From positions 62,001 to 126,000 of the forward strand of contig NZ_JPOC01000020.1 in assembly GCF_000738775.1 (NCBI RefSeq): a DNA stretch of 64,000 nt, read 5' to 3'. The notes under the pieces were generated by a model, which was not told the DNA's origin, did no database searches, and worked only from the letters and a program-made list of their open reading frames with translations. Source of the DNA: Prescottella defluvii (GTDB taxonomy: Bacteria; Actinomycetota; Actinomycetes; Mycobacteriales; Mycobacteriaceae). Positions 46,809-56,217 of the stretch are shown one piece after another. Every line of letters begins with the position of its first letter. Position 1 is the first letter of the stretch. A program made the translations under genes and the position numbers.

Positions 46809-48785
46809 ATGCGCGGCAGTCTCACCGAGCAGTTCACCCTGGCCGGGCGCACCGCCCGGTCCAGGGTGCTGTTCGGCCCGCACGAGACCAACCTGGGTGA
46901 CGGCCGGGGGCTGTCGCCGCGACATGTCGCGTATTACGAGCGCCGGGCGCGGGGCGGTGCCGGGCTGATCGTCACCGAGACCGCGTCGGTGCACCAGAGC
47001 GACTGGCCCTACGAGCGGGCACCGCTCGCCGCGGACTGCGAACCGGGTTGGCGCGCGGTGGCCGACGCGTGCCGCCCGCACGAAACGCTGGTGCTCGCGG
47101 GTCTCGGCCATACCGGGCTGCAGGGGTCGAGTGCGTGGTCGCAGTCCGCGCTGTGGGCGCCGTCCCGGTTCCCGGATCCGGTGTCGCGTGAGCTGCCGAT
47201 GGAGATGGAGTCCGGCGAGATCGATGCGCTCGTCGAAGGTTTCGCATCGGCTGCGCGGCTTGCGGTGTCTGCGGGCATCGACGGCGTCGAACTCGATGCG
47301 GGCGCTTTCTCCCTGCTGCGGCAGTTCCATTCCGGACTGACCAACCGTCGCGCCGACGGCTACGGCGACGACCGATTGCGCCTCACCCGCGAGGTGGTCG
47401 CCGCGGTGCGCGCCGAACTGGGTGCCGACCGGATCCTCTCGCTGCGGCTCAGCTGCGACGAACTCGCACCGTGGGCCGGTGTCACCCCCGACGAGGCCGT
47501 CGAACAGGTTCGCGCGCTAGCGGATTCACTGGACCTGCTCGTGGTCGTGCGCGGCGGCCCGTTCGCCACCGACGCCTACCGCCCGGACCTGGGTACCGGC
47601 CCCGGATTCAACCTCGACCTGTGCCGGTCGATGCGGGCGGCCGCCGACGGTCGCATCCCGGTCGTGCTGCAGGGCAGTGTCGTCGACGCCGAGCAGGCCC
47701 AGCATGCCCTCGACGACGGCGACGCCGATCTGGTCGAGATGACGCGGGCGCAGATCGCGGACCCCGACCTGGTCACGCGTGTGCGGGACGGCCTCGATCC
47801 GCGTCCGTGCGTGCTGTGCAACCAGACCTGCCTGGTGCGTGATCCGCGCAATCCGATCGTCACCTGCATCGGCAATCCGTCGGCCGGGTACGAGACGGTC
47901 GATCCCGAACCCGTCGTCGTCGCGGCGCCGGCGGCGGCGCTCGTGGTGGGCGGTGGTCCCGCCGGGCTCGAGGCGGCGCGGGTACTGGCGCGGCGTGGCT
48001 TCCGGGTGACGTTGACGGAGAAGGCTGCTCGGACGGGCGGCATGGTCCGCACGGCTGCCGTCGGGAGCGGGCGGGCGCGGTTGGCGGGGCTCGTCGACTG
48101 GCTCGAGGGGGAGTGCCGCCTGCTCGGGGTGGAGATCCGGACGGGCATCGAGATCGGTGTGGACGGTGTGGAGGATGCGCAGCGCGGCGGCGGGGTCGTC
48201 GTCGTGGCGACGGGGAGCACCGCGCGTCCGGCTCTGTGCCCGGTCGAGGAAGGTGTGCAGGCCGTCACCGCCGCCGACGTGCTGGCGGGCGTGCCGCTCG
48301 ACCCCGGTCCGGTACTGGTGTCCGATCCGGTCGGCGGTCCCGTCGCGGTGTCGGTGGCGTCGTTGCTGGCGGCCCGCGGCCGGGTGGTCGCGATCGCCAC
48401 GCCGGATCAGTTGATCGGATCGAGACTGGGGCCCACGGGGGATCTGACGGGGGCGAACAAGCGTCTGGCGGCCGCCGGTGTGACGTCGCATCTGGCGGTT
48501 GTCCCGGTGGGTGGGAGAGCGGGAGAAGTGTTGCTGCAGAACCGCTTCACGGGGGTTTCATTCGGCGTACCGTGCTCGGTACTGGTGGACTGCTCGGCTC
48601 CTCTGCCGAACGAGCAACCGGTCGGTGCGGCAACGAGGGTCGGCGATTGTGTCGCCCCGCGCACAGTTCTCGAAGCCGTCCGCGAGGGGCGTCTCGCGGC
48701 AGTGTCGGCGGTGCCGTCGATATCGGAAGTATCGGCGGCGCCCGGGCACCGGTCCACGCCAGTCAACGAGATTGTCACGGGATAG
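46809..48785 (+). CDS. Mycofactocin-associated FadH/OYE-family oxidoreductase 1
   Basis: A 658-residue flavoprotein with the 2,4-dienoyl-CoA reductase layout: FMN TIM barrel (about 1-330), 4Fe-4S cysteines CVLCNQTC plus a fourth Cys near residue 351, then FAD (ALVVGGGPAGLEAARVLA near 378) and NADP-like domains. Such proteins recur in mycofactocin loci. The residue aligned with the catalytic Tyr of FadH appears to be Ser (GAFSLLRQF). Substrate unknown; an auxiliary cofactor-recycling or enoate reductase role is inferred. Confidence 0.85.
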   Translation: MRGSLTEQFTLAGRTARSRVLFGPHETNLGDGRGLSPRHVAYYERRARGGAGLIVTETASVHQSDWPYERAPLAADCEPGWRAVADACRPHETLVLAGLGHTGLQGSSAWSQSALWAPSRFPDPVSRELPMEMESGEIDALVEGFASAARLAVSAGIDGVELDAGAFSLLRQFHSGLTNRRADGYGDDRLRLTREVVAAVRAELGADRILSLRLSCDELAPWAGVTPDEAVEQVRALADSLDLLVVVRGGPFATDAYRPDLGTGPGFNLDLCRSMRAAADGRIPVVLQGSVVDAEQAQHALDDGDADLVEMTRAQIADPDLVTRVRDGLDPRPCVLCNQTCLVRDPRNPIVTCIGNPSAGYETVDPEPVVVAAPAAALVVGGGPAGLEAARVLARRGFRVTLTEKAARTGGMVRTAAVGSGRARLAGLVDWLEGECRLLGVEIRTGIEIGVDGVEDAQRGGGVVVVATGSTARPALCPVEEGVQAVTAADVLAGVPLDPGPVLVSDPVGGPVAVSVASLLAARGRVVAIATPDQLIGSRLGPTGDLTGANKRLAAAGVTSHLAVVPVGGRAGEVLLQNRFTGVSFGVPCSVLVDCSAPLPNEQPVGAATRVGDCVAPRTVLEAVREGRLAAVSAVPSISEVSAAPGHRSTPVNEIVTG

Positions 48786-48794
48786 GAGATCACG

Positions 48795-49607
48795 GTGGGA
48801 CAGTTCGACGGCAAGGTCGCCTTCATCACGGGTGCGGCGCGCGGCCAGGGCCGCACGCACGCGGTGCGGTTGGCACGGGAGGGTGCCGCGATCATCGCGG
48901 TGGATGTCTGCAAGAGCGTCACCGACGACAACACGTACGACGCGGCGACGTCCGAGGACTTCGCCGAGACGGTGCGCCTCGTCGAGGCCGAGGGCGCGAA
49001 GATCTACGCCCGTGAGGCGGACGTCCGCGACAGTGCGGCGCTGAGGGCCGTCGTCGATGCGGGTGTGGAGCAGTTCGGTCGGCTCGATGTCGTGATCGCG
49101 AACGCCGGCATCTGCAACTGGAACCGATTCTGGGAGATGTCGGACGAGCAGTGGGAGACGCTGATCGACATCAACCTCACCGGAGCGTTCAAGACGCTCA
49201 AGGCGGCGGTGCCGGCGATGATCGAGGCGGGCAACGGTGGCTCCATCATCGTCGTCAGCTCGGTGGCCGGTATCAAGGCACTGCCGGGCCAGGCGCACTA
49301 CGCGGCGTCGAAGTTCGGTCTGGTCGGACTGACACAGGCCGCCGCGAAGGAGTTGGGCGAGTACCGGATCCGGGTCAACTCGATCCACCCGTACGGCGTC
49401 AACACGCATATGGGTACCGATCAGGGCAGCCTGGTGATCCTGCAGCAGTACCCGCACTACGGTCCGAACTTCGCACCGATCCTCACCGAGAAGCCGATCG
49501 CCGACCCGGACGACATCTCGGATGCGGTGCTGTGGTTGGCCGGGGACGGGTCCAAGACCGTCACGGCCAGCCAGGTGGCGCTGGACCAGGGCAACACCAA
49601 GGTCTGA
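48795..49607 (+). CDS. Mycofactocin-coupled SDR family oxidoreductase
   Basis: A 270-residue short-chain dehydrogenase: TGAARGQGRTHAVRLA at residue 12, NAGICNW near 95, Ser about 155 with HYAASK (Tyr/Lys catalytic pair) near 168. It has the longer segment after the second beta strand (DVCKSVTDDNTYDAATSEDF) typical of SDRs that hold NAD tightly and use mycofactocin as electron acceptor. Preceded by AGGAG; 9 bp after the OYE gene. Confidence 0.9.
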   Translation: MGQFDGKVAFITGAARGQGRTHAVRLAREGAAIIAVDVCKSVTDDNTYDAATSEDFAETVRLVEAEGAKIYAREADVRDSAALRAVVDAGVEQFGRLDVVIANAGICNWNRFWEMSDEQWETLIDINLTGAFKTLKAAVPAMIEAGNGGSIIVVSSVAGIKALPGQAHYAASKFGLVGLTQAAAKELGEYRIRVNSIHPYGVNTHMGTDQGSLVILQQYPHYGPNFAPILTEKPIADPDDISDAVLWLAGDGSKTVTASQVALDQGNTKV

Positions 49608-49621
49608 CCGAGCTGTATCCG

Positions 49622-51568
49622 ATGTTGTTCTCCCCGCTCCGCCTGGGCTCGCGCACGCTGGCCAACCGGGTCGTGTTCACCGCGCACCTGACGAACTATG
49701 CGTGCGGTGGCCTGCCCACCGAGCAGCACGCCGCGTACTACGCGGCCCGGGCCGCCGGCGGGGTGGGGATGATCGTCACCGAGGAGCAGTGCGTCCATCC
49801 GTCGGATTGGCCGTACGAGAAGGTGATTCACGGGTACCGCCCGGAGGTGGTCGAGGGGTATCGCAGGATCACCGACGCCGTGCACGAGCACGGCGCGGTG
49901 ATCCTCGCGCAGCTCAATCACAACGGAGGGCAGGGGTCCGGGATGTATTCCCGCCGCCCGCTGTGGGCGCCGAGTCCGGTGCCGGACCCGCTGTTCCGGG
50001 AGGTCCCCAAGGCGCTCACCGCGGACGAGATCGCGGAACTGGTCGCCGGGTACGCGACCGTTGCCGGGCACTGCCGCGACGGCGGATTCGACGGCGTCGA
50101 ACTGCAGGCGTCGCAGTCGTCGCTGATCCGCGGATTCCTCGCGCGACAGACGAATCTGCGGACCGACGGCTACGGCGGTCCGGTCGAGAACCGGGCGCGT
50201 TTCCTGCTCGAGGTGATCGCGGCGGTGCGGGAGGCCATCGGGTCGGATCTCGTTCTGGGCGTGCGCCTCTCAGGTGACGAGCAGGTGTCCGGCGGCATCG
50301 TGCTCGACGAGGCGGTGGCCGTGGCGCGGCTGGTGGAGGCGACGGGCGTCGTCGACTACATCAACACCACGATGGGGGTGGCGACCGAGACGCTGCATCT
50401 GGTGGAACCGTCCATGGCGACGCCACGCGGATACGCACTGCACATCTCCGATGCCATCCGGCGCGGTGTCGCGCTGCCGGTGGTGGGGGTGGGGCGGCTC
50501 AAGGATCCGGCCGAGGCGGAGCGCGCGCTGGTGGAGGGCCGCTGCGATCTGATCGGGGTGGTGCGCGGTCAGATCGCCGACCCGGAGTTCGTGGCGAAGG
50601 CCCGGCGGGGTGCCGCTGACGAGATCCGTACCTGCCTGTCGTGCAATCAGGAGTGCGTCGGGCGGATGGGTCTGGGCCGGTGGCTCGGATGTGTCGAGAA
50701 TCCGCGCGCGGGTAGGGAATCGGTGCCGCTGCCGCAGTCGCGTATGCCCGAGCGACGAGTCGTGGTGGTCGGTGGCGGCCCGGCGGGGTTGTCCGCCGCG
50801 GCGACGGCGGCCGAGCGCGGGCACCGTGTGACGCTGTTCGAGCGGTCGGAGGTGCTGGGCGGGCAGATCCGGGTGGCGGCGTCGGCGGCAGGTCGTGGTG
50901 AACTCGGCGATCTGGTGCGGAACCTGGTCGGGGAGTGCGAGCGCCGAGGTGTGCTGATCGAGACGGGTGTGGAAGTCGACGTCGACCTGCTCGACGGGCT
51001 GGCGCCGGATGTCGTCGTCGTGGCGACCGGTGCGCGTCCGGTCCTGCCGTGGTGGGCGGGGGAGTGTGCGCGGGTCGTCCATGCCCGGGACGTTCTCGAG
51101 GGGCGGGCGGATCCGGACGGCCGTGTGCTGGTGGTGGACGAGCTCGGTTTCCATCAGGGGCCGTCGGTGGCGGAGACGTTGGCGGCGCGGGGGTGTGCGG
51201 TGACGATCGCTGCGCCGGGGATGATCGTCGGGCAGGATCTCGGCATCACTCTCGACATGGAGGGGTGGCAGCGGCGGGCGCACCGTGCGGGCATCGTGCA
51301 GTGGACCGATGTCGGTGTCACCGGTGTCGTCGAGGAATCCGGTGGCCTACGGGTGGCGATGGACCACCACCTGACGGGTCGGGCACGGACGAACGTGTTC
51401 GACTGGGTGGTCTGCGCAACCCATCAGGAGCCGGACGAAGAGCTGTGGAAGACGCTGTCGGGCAGTGGTTCTGGATCCTTCGAGGTGTACCGCATCGGGG
51501 ACGCCGTCACGCCGCGGCGCTCGCATGCCGCGGTGCTGGAGGGGCATCGAGTGGCGGTGTCGCTGTAG
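49622..51568 (+). CDS. Mycofactocin-associated FadH/OYE-family oxidoreductase 2
   Basis: A 648-residue paralogue of the 46809 gene: FMN barrel starting MLFSPLRLGSRTLANRVVFT, iron-sulfur cysteines CLSCNQEC with a fourth about 11 residues on, and a FAD motif VVVVGGGPAGLSAAATAAERG near residue 380. The FadH Tyr position again seems to be Ser (SQSSLIRGF). ATG at 49622 has no good ribosome site; a CTG at 49604 overlapping the SDR stop (CTGA) would add six residues and is possible. Confidence 0.85.
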   Translation: MLFSPLRLGSRTLANRVVFTAHLTNYACGGLPTEQHAAYYAARAAGGVGMIVTEEQCVHPSDWPYEKVIHGYRPEVVEGYRRITDAVHEHGAVILAQLNHNGGQGSGMYSRRPLWAPSPVPDPLFREVPKALTADEIAELVAGYATVAGHCRDGGFDGVELQASQSSLIRGFLARQTNLRTDGYGGPVENRARFLLEVIAAVREAIGSDLVLGVRLSGDEQVSGGIVLDEAVAVARLVEATGVVDYINTTMGVATETLHLVEPSMATPRGYALHISDAIRRGVALPVVGVGRLKDPAEAERALVEGRCDLIGVVRGQIADPEFVAKARRGAADEIRTCLSCNQECVGRMGLGRWLGCVENPRAGRESVPLPQSRMPERRVVVVGGGPAGLSAAATAAERGHRVTLFERSEVLGGQIRVAASAAGRGELGDLVRNLVGECERRGVLIETGVEVDVDLLDGLAPDVVVVATGARPVLPWWAGECARVVHARDVLEGRADPDGRVLVVDELGFHQGPSVAETLAARGCAVTIAAPGMIVGQDLGITLDMEGWQRRAHRAGIVQWTDVGVTGVVEESGGLRVAMDHHLTGRARTNVFDWVVCATHQEPDEELWKTLSGSGSGSFEVYRIGDAVTPRRSHAAVLEGHRVAVSL

Positions 51569-51622
51569 GCCCTGCATCTCACGCAGCTCGTCGCCCCACC
51601 GGGCAGGCCGCAGTCGCTCGGC

Positions 51623-51970
51623 TCAGACGCTGATCAAACGGAGGACGATCGCGGCGACGGCGAGGAGTCCGAGGAAGGCCGCTCCGCCGATGTTCTTGTC
51701 ACCGGCCCGCAGGTGCATGGTGACGGCGCCGATGAAGTAGAGGGTGACGCCGATGGCGGCGGCGACACCGATCCACGGCACCCACAGTCCGACGACGAGT
51801 CCGATGGCGCCGAGTGCCTTCAGTGCGGCGAGTTTCGGGAACCAGGAGTCGTGCGCTCCTGCATTGCGCATGCTGGTGGTCACCTGCTCGTTCCGGGTGG
51901 CGGTCAGGAACGCGGAGGCGGTGAGCGCAAGCGTCAGCAGGACGGCGACGACGGCGTAGGCGATGAACAT
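51623..51970 (-). CDS. DoxX-like membrane protein
   Basis: A 115-residue protein with four membrane segments (about 1-22, 45-63, 68-84, 92-110) and a DoxX-like pattern (KLAALKALGAIGLVVGLWVP). Such proteins are linked to redox or envelope stress, but the function is loose. It is divergent from a MarR gene, with 91 bp between, and lies in the middle of the mycofactocin locus. Confidence 0.8.
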   Translation of the reverse strand: MFIAYAVVAVLLTLALTASAFLTATRNEQVTTSMRNAGAHDSWFPKLAALKALGAIGLVVGLWVPWIGVAAAIGVTLYFIGAVTMHLRAGDKNIGGAAFLGLLAVAAIVLRLISV

Positions 51971-52061
51971 GTGTGATTCCGATCGATTGAGGGACCCTAA
52001 TCGTTGCAAGGTATCAATGATTGCGACAGGTAAACAATAGGGGTCCTGATACGGTGGCGGG

Positions 52062-52520
52062 ATGACGTCGACGCGTGCAGCGACAGTGCCGACCGAACGC
52101 CTCGGCTTCCTCCTCGCGTTCCGCGGTGAACTGGCCGGAATCCGGTTGAGGGGCGCGCTCGCCGTCACCGGGCTTCGATCGCGCCAGGCGATGACTCTGC
52201 TGCACCTCGGTCACGGTTCGATCGGGCAGCGCCAGCTCGCCGACGCGATGGGTGTCGATCCGAGTCAGCTGGTGGCAATCCTCAATGACCTCGAGTCGGC
52301 GGGGTTGGCCGAGCGTCGTCGAGATCCCGCGGACCGCCGCAGGCACATCGTCGAGATCACCCCCGAGGGGGCGCGCACGGTCACTCGTATCGAGCAGGCC
52401 CTCGGGGACGCGGACGCCGAACTGTTCGCCGAGCTGTCCGACGAGGAGTCGGCCGCGTTGCAGGCTCTGCTCGAGCGGGTCCGGGTGAACGGCGCCGGCG
52501 TCGAATGCACCGAGGACTGA
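52062..52520 (+). CDS. MarR family transcriptional regulator
   Basis: A 152-residue MarR protein: RQLADAMGVDPSQLVAILNDLE (recognition helix, about residues 60-82) and wing RRDPADRRRHIVEITPEGAR. Its stop overlaps the mftE ATG (TGATG), so the regulator is translated together with mftE. The divergent DoxX gene is the likeliest target: the spacer contains ATCAATGAT (52013-52021) and TAAACAATA-type AT-rich sequence. Confidence 0.87.
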   Translation: MTSTRAATVPTERLGFLLAFRGELAGIRLRGALAVTGLRSRQAMTLLHLGHGSIGQRQLADAMGVDPSQLVAILNDLESAGLAERRRDPADRRRHIVEITPEGARTVTRIEQALGDADAELFAELSDEESAALQALLERVRVNGAGVECTED

Positions 52521-53212
52521 TGGACGGGACGATTCGTCTCGCCGAGGCACGTTGGCCCGACATCGCCCGGGACGCCCTGACGGTCGCGGTCCCGGTCGGG
52601 TCGTTCGAGCAGCACGGCCCGCACCTGCCGCTGGACACCGACACCCGGATCGCGTCGGCGGTGACCCGCGTGCTGACCGGCGTGACCGCGGCGCCCGCGA
52701 TCGAGTACGGCGCCAGTGGTGAGCACGAGGGCTTCGCCGGCACGATTTCCATCGGAACCGCGGCGCTCGAGACGCTGCTCGTCGAGTACGGCCGCTCGGT
52801 GTGCCGGTGGGCGCGGCGTGTGGTGTTCGTCAACGGGCACGGTGGTAACGGTCCGGCGCTGGTGAAGGCCGTCGAGTTGCTGCGCTACGAGGGCCGCGAC
52901 GTGGCCTGGCTTCCGTGTGCGGTCCCCGGCGCCGACGCGCATGCCGGGCGAACGGAAACATCTCTGCTGCTGCATCTTTCACCGCAGGCCGTGGCGATGG
53001 AGCGGGCGGAGCCGGGGAACACCGCGCCGATCGTCGAGTTGATGCCGCAGCTGCGGGCGGGCGGCATGGCGGCCGCGACCGCCAATGGCATTCTCGGCGA
53101 TCCCACCGGGGCGTCCGCGGAGGAGGGGGAGCGGTTGTTCGCCGACCTCGTCCGCCGGGCCGACTCGGCGATCGAGGGGTGGACTCTGCGGCCGGACGGG
53201 CGCCTCGCCTGA
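52520..53212 (+). CDS. mftE: Mycofactocin peptidase (creatininase family)
   Basis: A 230-residue metallopeptidase. Metal-binding motifs: [19 protein letters not shown] near residue 27, VNGHGGNG near 105 and [10 protein letters not shown] near 140. MftE cleaves modified MftA to release the Val-Tyr-derived core. ATG at 52520 overlaps the MarR stop; an ATG at 52505 would add five residues. It is separated from mftD by 5.7 kb, an expanded arrangement compared with mycobacteria. Confidence 0.94.
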   Translation: MDGTIRLAEARWPDIARDALTVAVPVGSFEQHGPHLPLDTDTRIASAVTRVLTGVTAAPAIEYGASGEHEGFAGTISIGTAALETLLVEYGRSVCRWARRVVFVNGHGGNGPALVKAVELLRYEGRDVAWLPCAVPGADAHAGRTETSLLLHLSPQAVAMERAEPGNTAPIVELMPQLRAGGMAAATANGILGDPTGASAEEGERLFADLVRRADSAIEGWTLRPDGRLA

Positions 53213-53285
53213 CGAAAGTGACGATTCGTCCGGGTTTTCTGCAGCAAGTTGTGTCCGTTACCGAATCGAGCCTTACGATCGTCTG

Positions 53286-54683
53286 ATGCAACATGCACGC
53301 CTCCCCGACGGGTTCGGGATCCGCATCGATCCCAAGGTGCGTGCCTATTCCGGTGGCCGCGTCCTGATCGGCGGCTCACCGATGCGCATGCTCAAGCTCG
53401 CGCCGGCCGCTGCCGCGATGATCGGCGACGGCTATCTCGAGGTCGTCGACTCGCAGACCGCGGTGGTCGCCCGGCACCTGCTCGACTCCGGTGTCGGGAA
53501 CCCGCGCCCCATGACCACTCCGTCGCCCGGCGACGTCACCGTCGTGGTGCCGTTGCGGGACAACGTCGACGGCATCGCCCGTCTCGTCCCGGCACTGAAG
53601 GGCCTCAATGTGGTCGTCGTCGACGACGGGTCCGCGACGCCGCTCGAGCTTCCGGACCTGTCCGGCTGCACCGCGCACGTGACGCTCCTGCGGCACGAGT
53701 CCTCCCGTGGCCCGGCCGCGGCCCGGAACACCGGATTGCGCGCCGCACAAACACCTTTCGTGGCCTTCCTGGATTCGGATGTGCTACCGAAGACGGGTTG
53801 GCTCGAACGAATGCTCGGCCACTTCAGTGATCCCGCGGTCGCGTTGGTCGCGCCGCGGATCGTCGCCCTCGAACCCGAGGGTTCGATGCTGGCCCGCTAC
53901 GAGCACGCGCGGTCGTCGCTGGATCTCGGGCGGAAGGAAGCAGCGGTCCGCTCGGGCAGTCCGGTGTCGTACGTACCGAGCGCGGCCATGCTGGTGCGCC
54001 GGGACGTCCTGTCCGAGCTGGGTGGGTTCGACGAGTCGATGCACGTCGCCGAGGACGTCGACCTGTGCTGGCGGCTCCAGGAGGGCGGCTGGCGCCTGCG
54101 CTACGAGCCGGTCGCGCACGTCGCGCACGACCACCGCGTGTCGTTCGGGAAGTGGTTCACCCGCAAGCTGTTCTACGGGACCGGGGCAGCGCCGCTGGCG
54201 GCCCGGCACGAGGGCATGGTGCCGCCGGTAGCGATGTCGAAGTGGACGTTGTTCGCGGTCCTCGCGGCCGCGACGTGCACCCGGATCGGGCTGCTCGGCA
54301 GTCTCGCCACCCTGCTGGTGACGATGCTCCGCCTGCGTCGCACGTTCCGTGAGCTGGACCAGCCCACACGCATCGCCGCGATCCTCGCGGCGCGTGGTTT
54401 CGTGGGCGGCGCATGGCAGCTCGCGTCCGCGATGTGCCGGCACTACTGGCCGGTGACCCTGCTGGCGGTCGTGCTGTCCCGCCGGATCCGGCGGCTGGCC
54501 TTGATCGTCGCGGTCACCGAGGGCGTCGTGGACTGGTCGACGCACCGTGAGCCCGGCGGGCTGGGACCGGTGCGGCACACCGCGTTCAAACGACTCGACG
54601 ACGTCGCGTACGGCGCGGGGCTGTGGAAGGGCGCCGCCCGTGCCCGCGACCTGCGGGCGTTGACGCCGCGCATCGGTAGCTGA
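53286..54683 (+). CDS. mftF: Mycofactocin glycosyltransferase
   Basis: A 465-residue family-2 glycosyltransferase. An N-terminal segment ([19 protein letters not shown]) precedes the GT-A domain with [13 protein letters not shown] near residue 113 and the metal-binding [12 protein letters not shown] near 162. Membrane-associated hydrophobic segments follow from about residue 325. MftF adds a beta-1,4-glucan chain to premycofactocin. ATG at 53286; it precedes mftG by 2 bp. Confidence 0.94.
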   Translation: MQHARLPDGFGIRIDPKVRAYSGGRVLIGGSPMRMLKLAPAAAAMIGDGYLEVVDSQTAVVARHLLDSGVGNPRPMTTPSPGDVTVVVPLRDNVDGIARLVPALKGLNVVVVDDGSATPLELPDLSGCTAHVTLLRHESSRGPAAARNTGLRAAQTPFVAFLDSDVLPKTGWLERMLGHFSDPAVALVAPRIVALEPEGSMLARYEHARSSLDLGRKEAAVRSGSPVSYVPSAAMLVRRDVLSELGGFDESMHVAEDVDLCWRLQEGGWRLRYEPVAHVAHDHRVSFGKWFTRKLFYGTGAAPLAARHEGMVPPVAMSKWTLFAVLAAATCTRIGLLGSLATLLVTMLRLRRTFRELDQPTRIAAILAARGFVGGAWQLASAMCRHYWPVTLLAVVLSRRIRRLALIVAVTEGVVDWSTHREPGGLGPVRHTAFKRLDDVAYGAGLWKGAARARDLRALTPRIGS

Positions 54684-54685
54684 CG

Positions 54686-56167
54686 GTGGACCGGGGCGGC
54701 CCGGACATCCCGGCGTCGGCGGATGTCGTCGTGATCGGTGGTGGTTCGTGCGGGAGCGTCGTCGCCGGTCGTCTCAGCGAGGACCCGAGCCGACGGGTCC
54801 TGCTCGTCGAATCCGGTCCGGGCCACCGGATTCCCGCCGAGTTCCCACCAGAACTCGTCGACGCCGGGGTGCTCCCGGTGGGCCCGGACAGCCGCTGGAT
54901 CTGGCCGTATCCGGTGGAGCTCACGGGCAGTCGTGCCGGCTGGATCGCGCGGGGGCGGGTGCTGGGCGGTTCGGGTGCCGTCAACGGCGGCTACTTCGTG
55001 CGGGCGCAGGTGGGCGACTTCGCGCACTGGCCGGCGTCGTGGTCCTACGAGCACGTGCTGCCGTACTTCAGGAAGATCGAGTCCGACGCCGACTTCGGCG
55101 GTCCGTGGCACGGGTCGACGGGTCCGATTCCGGTGCGCCGCGACCCCGTCGACCACTGGCATCCGGTGAGCGCCGCGTTCGCCGACGTCGCGCACGCCGC
55201 GGGTCATCCCGACGACCGCGACAAGAACGCACCCGGATCGCACGGCATCGGCCCGGTGCCGCTGAACATCCGGGACGGTGTGCGGGTGGGTCCGGCGTCG
55301 GCCTATCTGCTGCCCCATCTGGGGCGGCCCAACCTCACCGTCCGGTCCGACACGACCGTGACGCGGGTGCTGTTCTCCGGAACGCGGGTGGAGGGAGTCG
55401 AGGTCACCGTCGACGGTCGGGTGGGGACGATTCGGGCGTCGACGGTGGTCCTCACCGCCGGCGCGGTCGCGACCCCGCACCTGCTGATGCTGTCCGGGGT
55501 CGGTGCCGCCGACCATCTGGCGGCGCTGGGCATCCCGGTGGTCGCGGACCTACCGGCGGTGGGTTCGGAGTTCAGCGACCATCCCGAGGTGGTGCTGCCG
55601 TACCGCTACCGGCGCCCCGTCGCCCGGACCTCCCGAACCCCGGTGCTGCAGGTGACGCTCAACACCGGGGACATCGAAATGCGTCCGTACACAGCGGCAT
55701 TCGGTGACCTGATACCCGGATCGGGAATCGGCAAACCGTGCCTCGGGGTGGTGCTGATGACACCGCGCAGCCGCGGCGAGATCCGCCTGGTGTCGCCGGA
55801 TCCGGGGGACGCGCCGACGGTGTCGTACCGCTATCTGGAGTCGGCCGGGGACCGGGACGCGTTGCGCTCGGGTGTGGCCCACGCCGCCGACCTCATGCAC
55901 TCCGGGCCGATGAGCCGCCTGCTCGAACCCGAGCGCATCGAGACGTCCGACGACTGGCTGTCCGACCATCTCGGCACGTCCCTGCACCTGTCGGGCAGCT
56001 GCCGGATGGGCGTCGACGAGGAGTCGTCGGTGGTGGACGAGCGGTGCCGTGTCCACGGAATCGACGGCCTGTACGTCGTCGATACGTCGATCCTGCCTTC
56101 GGTGCCCAGTCGTGGCCCGCACGCCACCGCCGTCATGGTCGCGGAGCGTGCCAGCACCTTCGTGTGA
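54686..56167 (+). CDS. mftG: Mycofactocin-associated GMC oxidoreductase
   Basis: A 493-residue GMC flavoprotein: FAD motif DVVVIGGGSCGSVVAGRLSE near residue 13, GGSGAVNGGYFVR near 97 and the C-terminal HLSGSCRMGVDEES and VPSRGPHATAVMVAERAS blocks with the active-site His pair. MftG re-oxidises mycofactocinol by passing electrons to the respiratory chain. GTG start 2 bp after mftF implies co-expression. Confidence 0.93.
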   Translation: MDRGGPDIPASADVVVIGGGSCGSVVAGRLSEDPSRRVLLVESGPGHRIPAEFPPELVDAGVLPVGPDSRWIWPYPVELTGSRAGWIARGRVLGGSGAVNGGYFVRAQVGDFAHWPASWSYEHVLPYFRKIESDADFGGPWHGSTGPIPVRRDPVDHWHPVSAAFADVAHAAGHPDDRDKNAPGSHGIGPVPLNIRDGVRVGPASAYLLPHLGRPNLTVRSDTTVTRVLFSGTRVEGVEVTVDGRVGTIRASTVVLTAGAVATPHLLMLSGVGAADHLAALGIPVVADLPAVGSEFSDHPEVVLPYRYRRPVARTSRTPVLQVTLNTGDIEMRPYTAAFGDLIPGSGIGKPCLGVVLMTPRSRGEIRLVSPDPGDAPTVSYRYLESAGDRDALRSGVAHAADLMHSGPMSRLLEPERIETSDDWLSDHLGTSLHLSGSCRMGVDEESSVVDERCRVHGIDGLYVVDTSILPSVPSRGPHATAVMVAERASTFV

Positions 56168-56217
56168 GCGGCATTACAGTGGCTGTCGGGGGCGTCAGGG
56201 GTCGATGGAGGGCGTCG

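Noticed and set aside
44349-47330. Minus-strand open frame of 993 codons opposite mftC-mftD and the OYE gene
   Set aside because: It spans three well-identified plus-strand genes and their spacers; composition is that of antisense GC-rich DNA.
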